This document shows, piece after piece, positions 62,277 to 64,000 of a DNA stretch of 64,000 bases (its first letter is position 1; each line of letters starts with the position of its first letter). A program made the position numbers and the translations under genes. Under the pieces are notes generated by a model, which was given only the letters and a program-made list of their open reading frames with translations, did no database searches and had not been told where the DNA came from. Location of the stretch: contig JAPDPQ010000024.1 of NCBI GenBank assembly GCA_034506395.1, positions 17,038-81,037 of the forward strand. Direction: 5' to 3'. The DNA is from a candidate division KSB1 bacterium (GTDB lineage: Bacteria > Zhuqueibacterota > Zhuqueibacteria > Thermofontimicrobiales > Thermofontimicrobiaceae).

Positions 62277-64000
62277 ATGCCAGCTTGGATTCGTGTCCAT
62301 TTTTGTGTCGCTGTTTTGATCTTCTGTCTGCCATTTTTGCTTCAGGCTCAGATATTAGATTATAACCAGATCACTTTAGCTGATATTCAGAAAGCTTCTC
62401 TCAGCAGTGGCAAGATCAATGGCAGCAACAACAGTCAAAATCAATTGCTGACGGGAACGATTCTGGTATACCAGACCAGCGAGGGACGCTATGGCAAAAT
62501 GCAGATCAACCAATACGGTTATGACCTGTATTTTAAATGGCTCACCTACAATGCCAATGGGACGACTTACAGCAGCGGAAATAATCTAAAAATTCCTGGC
62601 ACTCGTACCTGTGATCTGGATCTGGGACGAGAAACCGAGAGCTCCAGCGATTTCTGGTGGCAACAGGTCAATGCGGTAGAGCGCTATCTGGTGCCTGAGC
62701 GTGGCGCTCGATTTGCTGTTTTTCAGGCCAGGCGGGATACCGTTATCTTTGCCAAGCGTGACCTATCCGATACCATGATTCCGTTCATATTTCAGGGCTT
62801 CAATATCAAGCTAAATTCTGGTGCTGGTGAGGGACAGATTTTATTTGGCGATAATGCCCATGGATTGGGCATCGAGGATCTGTACATCGATGTGCCCGAT
62901 TTTGTCAAGCAGGATTGGCAAACCCTGTGGATTGCAATTCACATGTATCTCAATCAGATGAACTCGAAGGATCTCAGCTATGCCTGGAGTTCGGAGAAGG
63001 GCGGCTGTTTAAAGTTGACTGTTACTTTCGAGGAAGATGGACATGAAATCCTCGGCGCCTGGCACGGCGATATCTGGGATGCCGAATTGATCATTTACAT
63101 CATCCCATTTATCGACAATTACCAATGTCTGCACTGGAAAGTCGAGGCGGAATTCAATTTTTCTTGGGAAATCTACGGCATCCCTGAAAGCTGGTTCATC
63201 AGCAAAAGCGATTTGCAGGAAAAATTGGAAAAAGGCATCTGCTATTCGCTGAGCAATTCGATCGACCAGTTGATGCTCAGTCTCCTGTTCATTGGCGGAC
63301 TGAAATCGAATGCCGCCGCTCGTTACTATCAAGCCACCATCATCGATGATCGGGCGATGTTCGTGCTATTGCCACTGTCCCCGCCACGTCTGGTGCGGGA
63401 TTTGTTGGTGCTGTTCGATCATATCGAGGTCCACGACGACGAAGATCCTTTCGGCAGCGGTGAACTTCATTTTAAGGGCGAGGTGAATGGCATCTCTACC
63501 GAATGGAGCGATGAAATATCCGCCAGCAGTGGCTCAACTATTTATTTGACCGGTGCGCAATGGCAGCGCCGGGCTTCGCTGGTGAGCGAGCAAAATCTGA
63601 CCATTCATTTCGAAGGCTATGATGGCGATGAGCCCGACGCCGATGACTCGCTGGGCAAAATTGACCTGACTTTTGGGCCACCCAACTGGGGTGTGCAATA
63701 TAATATCCAGAAAATCAAATCCAGCAATGGCGATTTCACCTTGCACTATTGGATCGTTGATGCGGCGACACCCACAGGCTACAAGCGCTTGCAGGTAAAA
63801 TTTGATCGCATCGATCTGAATGACGATGAAGACCCGTACGGTTCCGGGGAGCTATTTTTCAGTGGCTCAGTGAACGATCAACTGACCGGCAGAAGCGGCC
63901 AGTTCGATCGGGATAGCGGCACCAAAATTTATCTCGGCGGAAAAGGCTGCTGGGAAAAAACCGTTTATGTCCCAGAGAATGGCTCGCTGCGCATTCATTT
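62277..64000 (+). CDS. Large exported protein with tandem Asp-rich beta-domain repeats, incomplete at the right edge
   Basis: An open frame of about 574 codons from ATG 62277 (AAAGGAG site upstream) to the window end, with no stop. It begins with a signal peptide (VAVLIFCLPFLLQAQ). The first ~360 residues are unassigned, rich in aromatic and beta strand. From residue ~385 two copies of a ~140-residue unit appear: LFDHIEVHDDEDPFGSGELHFKG and, later, KFDRIDLNDDEDPYGSGELFFSG, each followed about 50 residues on by an S/G-T-x-IYL segment. The second copy is cut by the window edge. The DEDPxGSGE core suggests calcium-binding, C2-like or carbohydrate-type beta domains. The function is unknown. Confidence 0.7.
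   Translation, partial: MPAWIRVHFCVAVLIFCLPFLLQAQILDYNQITLADIQKASLSSGKINGSNNSQNQLLTGTILVYQTSEGRYGKMQINQYGYDLYFKWLTYNANGTTYSSGNNLKIPGTRTCDLDLGRETESSSDFWWQQVNAVERYLVPERGARFAVFQARRDTVIFAKRDLSDTMIPFIFQGFNIKLNSGAGEGQILFGDNAHGLGIEDLYIDVPDFVKQDWQTLWIAIHMYLNQMNSKDLSYAWSSEKGGCLKLTVTFEEDGHEILGAWHGDIWDAELIIYIIPFIDNYQCLHWKVEAEFNFSWEIYGIPESWFISKSDLQEKLEKGICYSLSNSIDQLMLSLLFIGGLKSNAAARYYQATIIDDRAMFVLLPLSPPRLVRDLLVLFDHIEVHDDEDPFGSGELHFKGEVNGISTEWSDEISASSGSTIYLTGAQWQRRASLVSEQNLTIHFEGYDGDEPDADDSLGKIDLTFGPPNWGVQYNIQKIKSSNGDFTLHYWIVDAATPTGYKRLQVKFDRIDLNDDEDPYGSGELFFSGSVNDQLTGRSGQFDRDSGTKIYLGGKGCWEKTVYVPENGSLRIH

Overview
The window reads as a piece of a double-membraned bacterial chromosome, most likely from the FCB side of the tree (Calditrichota/KSB1-like). 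Visible support: LptD and many lipoprotein signals (outer membrane), a SecA with an N-terminal helical insertion of the kind seen in Bacteroidota/Chlorobi relatives, a PorV-like barrel fused to TPRs, a second PorV/TraF-like barrel, an M1 peptidase ending in a type-9-secretion/FlgD-like sorting domain, and a bacterial class A RNase P RNA. Base composition looks moderate and even. I see no insertion sequence, prophage, integron or CRISPR array. The species assignment is inference.

Layout. 1-4.4 kb: end of a lytic transglycosylase, a 614-residue helical protein, then an unusual FtsZ. That FtsZ looks archaeal in sequence and carries a C-terminal CheA-P1/Hpt-like helical bundle without the phospho-accepting histidine. 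The protein before it appears to hold two similar degenerate Hpt modules. This is the strongest candidate for an undescribed system here. 4.7-7.7 kb: a POT-type peptide transporter and a cyclase-like/anti-sigma-kinase-like/STAS fusion, both on the minus strand. 7.7-9.7 kb: a possible orphan small RNA, a zinc-ribbon coiled-coil protein and rnpB. 9.7-24.5 kb: housekeeping genes on the plus strand (recJ, a parvulin lipoprotein, ilvE, nusB, secA, smg-type gene, topA, xerC/D, hpf, hprK and mannose-type PTS EIIA and EIIB), followed by tRNA-Phe(GAA).

24.8-37.5 kb is a minus-strand sugar locus: araB, a sodium/sugar symporter, a lipoprotein aldose epimerase, a lipoprotein GH127 beta-L-arabinofuranosidase with a discoidin-like tail, araA, a second symporter, a small membrane protein and galK. 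Together they would release L-arabinose outside the cytoplasm, interconvert its anomers, import it and convert it to L-ribulose-5-phosphate; galK does the same first step for galactose. No araD and no dedicated regulator lie in the window.

37.6-44.5 kb (minus) holds the PorV-TPR protein, a membrane adenylate cyclase, a small membrane protein, a PBP4-type carboxypeptidase and a dipeptide epimerase; the last two suggest murein recycling. 44.6-64 kb (plus, one exception) holds mazG, glnA (with Phe at the adenylylation site), rarA, lptD, a TerC-family gene, a flavin reductase-like gene, an exported unknown, the M1 peptidase, a membrane-anchored phage-tail-collar-like protein behind a perfect sigma-70 promoter, an EF-hand-like lipoprotein next to a barrel protein, an arylamine N-acetyltransferase and a large exported protein that runs off the right edge.
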